Below are positions 4,091 to 6,873 of a stretch of 6,873 bases of DNA, piece by piece. Position 1 is the stretch's first letter, and each line of letters begins with the position of its first letter. Both the position numbers and the translations under genes were made by a program. The notes below the pieces were generated by a model. The model searched no databases. It was not told where the DNA came from and worked only from the letters and a program-made list of their open reading frames with translations. Origin of the DNA: Bacteroidota bacterium (GTDB taxonomy: Bacteria; Bacteroidota; Bacteroidia; Chitinophagales; Chitinophagaceae); contig JAEZAY010000111.1 of assembly GCA_023427575.1 (NCBI GenBank), positions 1 through 6,873 of the forward strand, given 5' to 3'.

Positions 4091-6873
4091 ATGTTCAGAA
4101 AGAAAATGACCGGTTCCCTGTTGCTGATCCTGGCCACGGTAATCAGCCAGGCCCAGAGCAATCCATTATGGATGCGATATCCCGCCATTTCTCCGGATGG
4201 AAAAACAATTGTATTCAGCTATAAAGGCGATTTATACAAAGTGCCTTCAGCCGGTGGAAATGCGGTTGCCCTGACATTACACGAAGCGCATGATTTTATG
4301 CCCGTGTGGAGCCGGGATGGGAAATCGATCGCTTTTGCCAGCGACCGTTATGGAAATTTCGATGTGTATATTATGCCCTCCGCAGGTGGTACGGCGAAGC
4401 GCCTAACCTATCATTCGTCGAATGATTTCCCGAACGATTTCACCCCGGATAACAAACATGTTTTATTCGGAACCGTCCGCAATGATATATATACCAGCGT
4501 ACGGTTTCCGCTTCGTGCCATGTTCCTCAAATTATACCAGGTGCCGGTAGATGGGGGCCGGTCGGTAATGTATCTTTCAGCCGGTTCTGAATCAGCAAAA
4601 TTGAATGCCCGTGGTGACAAGCTGATCTTCCAGGACCGTAAAGGTTATGAAGATGCTTTCCGCAAAAGACATACTTCTTCGGTTACCCGTGATATCTGGA
4701 TTTATGATCTCAAAAAAGATGAATACAGCCAGGTCTCCGATTTTGAAGGGGAAGACCGGGAGCCGATATGGTCGGCCGATGGAAATTCTTTTTATTTTTT
4801 AAGCGAAAAAAACGGGGCCCAGAATATTTATAAAAAATCAATCGGTTCAAACCAGGAGGTTCAGCTTACCAAATTCAAAGATCATCCGGTTCGTCATCTC
4901 ACCCGTTCGGATGACAATACGCTTTCATTTTCTTATGCCGGCGAAATTTATACGATGAAGGAAGGTTCGGCGGCACAGAAAGTTTCGGTCAGCATCAATA
5001 CGGATGCAAGAACCAATGAGGAGAAAATACTTCCGGTAAATAAAGATGTTACCCAAACGGCTCTTTCTCCCAATGGCAAAGAGATCGCGTTTGTGGTACG
5101 CGGCGAAGTGTTTGTAACCTCGGTGGAAGGAGGCATCACCAAAAGAATCACCAACACGCCGCAGCAGGAAAGAACAGTGGTTTTCAGCCCGGATGGTCGC
5201 TCGCTGATCTATGCTTCCGAGCGCGGCAATAGCTGGGATATTTACAGAACAACGATTACCCGCAATGAGGAGCCTTATTTTTATACTTCTACAGTGCTGA
5301 AAGAAGAGCCGCTGATTGCAACCGATGCAGAAGAGTTTCAACCGGTGATTTCGCCCGACGGAAAAGAGATCGCCTATTTGGAGGAAAGAAATATCATCAA
5401 AGTTTATAATCTCGATTCTAAAAAATCAAGAGTGATACTTCCAAAAGGAATAAACTTTTCCTATGCCGATGGAGATCAGTATTTCCAGTGGTCGCCCGAT
5501 GGTAAATGGATCGCGTTCAATTCCAGCGAAGGAAGATGGCCCACCAGCGAAGTGGCTTTAATGAAAGCCGATGGTAGCGGAGAAAGAAAAAATCTGACCG
5601 AAAGCGGCTTTGCCGACCTGGCGCCCAAATGGGCTTTTGACGGAAAGGCATTGTTGTGGATCACCGACCGTGATGGCAAACAACCGCTGGCACTTCAGGG
5701 CGCGCGCGAAGTGGATGTTTATGCCATGTTTTTTGATCAGGAAGCTTATGACCGGTTTAAGCTGAATAAGGATGAATTCAGTTTGCTGAAAGAAAAAGAA
5801 GAAAAGGAAAAATCGGAATCTAAAAAAGACAGTGCCGATCTGAAGATTGCCCCTCCTGATAAAAACTGGAAACCGGAATTTGAAGGTTTGGAAAACCGTA
5901 AGTTGAGACTGACGATCAACTCCGGAAATATTTCGGATTATCTCCTGAGCAAGGATGGAGAAAAGTTGTTTTTCCTCGCCCGTATGGAAAAAGGTTATGA
6001 TCTCTGGATGACCAACGCGCGTACAAAAGAAACCAAAATTGTGGCAAAGCTGGATGGAGGTCCGGGAGGAATGGATTTATCGAAAGACGGAAAAAATATC
6101 TTTGTGGTCAGTGGCGGGAAGATAATGAAAGTGGAGGCCGAAAGCGGAAAGGTTTCCCCCATCAGCGTAAATGGCGAAATGGTTCTTCAGGCAGCCGCTG
6201 AAAGAGCATATATTTTTGATCATGCATATCGGCAGGTAGCAAAAAAATTCTACGATCCAAAAATTCACGGGCTGAACTGGAAGGGTTACCGCGATGACTA
6301 TGCGAAATTTCTTCCTCATATAAATAACAACTACGATTTCCAGGAATTGCTGAGCGAATTTCTGGGAGAACTCAATGCTTCACATACTGGTGGACGTTAT
6401 AACCCGCAGCCGGAGAATGCCGACAATACCGCCAGCTTAGGTTTGTTGTATGACGAGATGCATTCCGGTAAAGGATTAAAGGTGATGGAAATTATTCAGG
6501 GCGGACCCTTTACCAAAGCAAGCACCAAAGTGAAAACCGGTGTGCTGATCGAAAAAATTGACGGGGAGGAAATCACCGAATCTTCCGACTGGAGCCGGCT
6601 TTTGAACCGGAAAGCAGATAAAAATGTGCTGATCAGCTTTTATGAACCCGGCACCAAACAGCGCTGGGATGAAGTTATTAAGCCAATAACGCAGAACCAG
6701 GAACAAAACCTTTTGTATGATCGCTGGGTAAGGATTATGCGCAAACAGGTGGATGAGCTTTCCGGAGGAAAAGTTGGTTATGTGCATGTTCGGGGCATGA
6801 ACGATGGCAGCTACCGCACGGTTTTCGAGGAGGTGTTGGGGAAATCGGCGACGAAAGAAGCACTGATCGTAGA
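4091..6873 (+). CDS. Tricorn-protease-like S41 peptidase, 3' end cut by the window
   Basis: The frame is open for 927 codons to the window edge. MFRKKM plus a hydrophobic stretch ending ISQAQ-SN (about 1-22) is a signal peptide, so the protein is extracytoplasmic. Residues about 28-700 form WD40-like/PD40 beta-propeller repeats with recurring SPDG/SxDG turns: S34, W73, W227, S326, S366, S421, W467 and W514 start the clearest blades. A Lys/Glu-rich linker (about 557-595) interrupts them. Then come a tricorn C1-type domain (about 702-775) with FYDPKIHGLNW and S764-H765 in NASHTGG, corresponding to catalytic Ser745-His746 of archaeal tricorn; a PDZ domain (about 780-870); and the start of the S41 catalytic core (KVGYVHVRGMNDGSY). 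The nucleophile serine and catalytic glutamate lie beyond the window; relatives run to roughly 1,070-1,090 residues. Tricorn enzymes degrade peptides; here it probably acts on peptides in the periplasm. The ATG at 4091 is chosen because the signal peptide follows directly. Confidence 0.93.
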   Translation, partial: MFRKKMTGSLLLILATVISQAQSNPLWMRYPAISPDGKTIVFSYKGDLYKVPSAGGNAVALTLHEAHDFMPVWSRDGKSIAFASDRYGNFDVYIMPSAGGTAKRLTYHSSNDFPNDFTPDNKHVLFGTVRNDIYTSVRFPLRAMFLKLYQVPVDGGRSVMYLSAGSESAKLNARGDKLIFQDRKGYEDAFRKRHTSSVTRDIWIYDLKKDEYSQVSDFEGEDREPIWSADGNSFYFLSEKNGAQNIYKKSIGSNQEVQLTKFKDHPVRHLTRSDDNTLSFSYAGEIYTMKEGSAAQKVSVSINTDARTNEEKILPVNKDVTQTALSPNGKEIAFVVRGEVFVTSVEGGITKRITNTPQQERTVVFSPDGRSLIYASERGNSWDIYRTTITRNEEPYFYTSTVLKEEPLIATDAEEFQPVISPDGKEIAYLEERNIIKVYNLDSKKSRVILPKGINFSYADGDQYFQWSPDGKWIAFNSSEGRWPTSEVALMKADGSGERKNLTESGFADLAPKWAFDGKALLWITDRDGKQPLALQGAREVDVYAMFFDQEAYDRFKLNKDEFSLLKEKEEKEKSESKKDSADLKIAPPDKNWKPEFEGLENRKLRLTINSGNISDYLLSKDGEKLFFLARMEKGYDLWMTNARTKETKIVAKLDGGPGGMDLSKDGKNIFVVSGGKIMKVEAESGKVSPISVNGEMVLQAAAERAYIFDHAYRQVAKKFYDPKIHGLNWKGYRDDYAKFLPHINNNYDFQELLSEFLGELNASHTGGRYNPQPENADNTASLGLLYDEMHSGKGLKVMEIIQGGPFTKASTKVKTGVLIEKIDGEEITESSDWSRLLNRKADKNVLISFYEPGTKQRWDEVIKPITQNQEQNLLYDRWVRIMRKQVDELSGGKVGYVHVRGMNDGSYRTVFEEVLGKSATKEALIV

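Noticed and set aside
4411..6787. Minus-strand frames of 67-138 codons
   Set aside because: All lie antisense to the long tricorn-like reading frame, which has continuous recognisable domains.

Overview
The window is a stretch of chromosome from a member of the Bacteroidota. The protein set, the best promoter-like sequences (the Bacteroidota -7 motif TAnnTTTG) and the lack of strong Shine-Dalgarno sequences all fit that phylum. The style of the proteins and the intergenic CACATT-type repeats suggest a Chitinophagaceae-like organism; this is inference from resemblance, and no 16S or other marker is present.

Layout. Bases 1-417 hold no credible protein gene but are dense in secondary structure. 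An outer inverted repeat (a perfect 21-base match between 47-67 and 363-383, extending loosely out to 10 and 409) encloses an inner imperfect palindrome. As + strand RNA, that palindrome would fold into a rod of about 185 nt ending in seven U's (78-270). Next come a GroES-like co-chaperonin on the minus strand (418-789) and, diverging from it, an OmpR-type response regulator on the plus strand (968-1669), which ends in a strong intrinsic terminator. ruvB converges on that terminator from the minus strand (1734-2768). Diverging from ruvB is a small conserved protein of unknown function (2817-3101). It meets, tail to tail with only 3 bp between stop codons, a secreted endonuclease/exonuclease/phosphatase-family protein on the minus strand (3105-3956). 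Diverging from that gene is a large tricorn-protease-like S41 peptidase on the plus strand (4091 to the window end), cut off before its serine nucleophile.

How the genes work together. This is mostly housekeeping and general-physiology DNA: protein folding, signalling, Holliday-junction migration, extracytoplasmic hydrolysis and proteolysis. Neighbouring genes are divergent or convergent, so there is no clear multi-gene operon and no sign of a dedicated defence or biosynthetic system. The parts most worth a second look are the structured non-coding region at 10-409, the almost leaderless start of the small protein at 2817, and a 24-codon reading frame ending one base before the phosphatase start.
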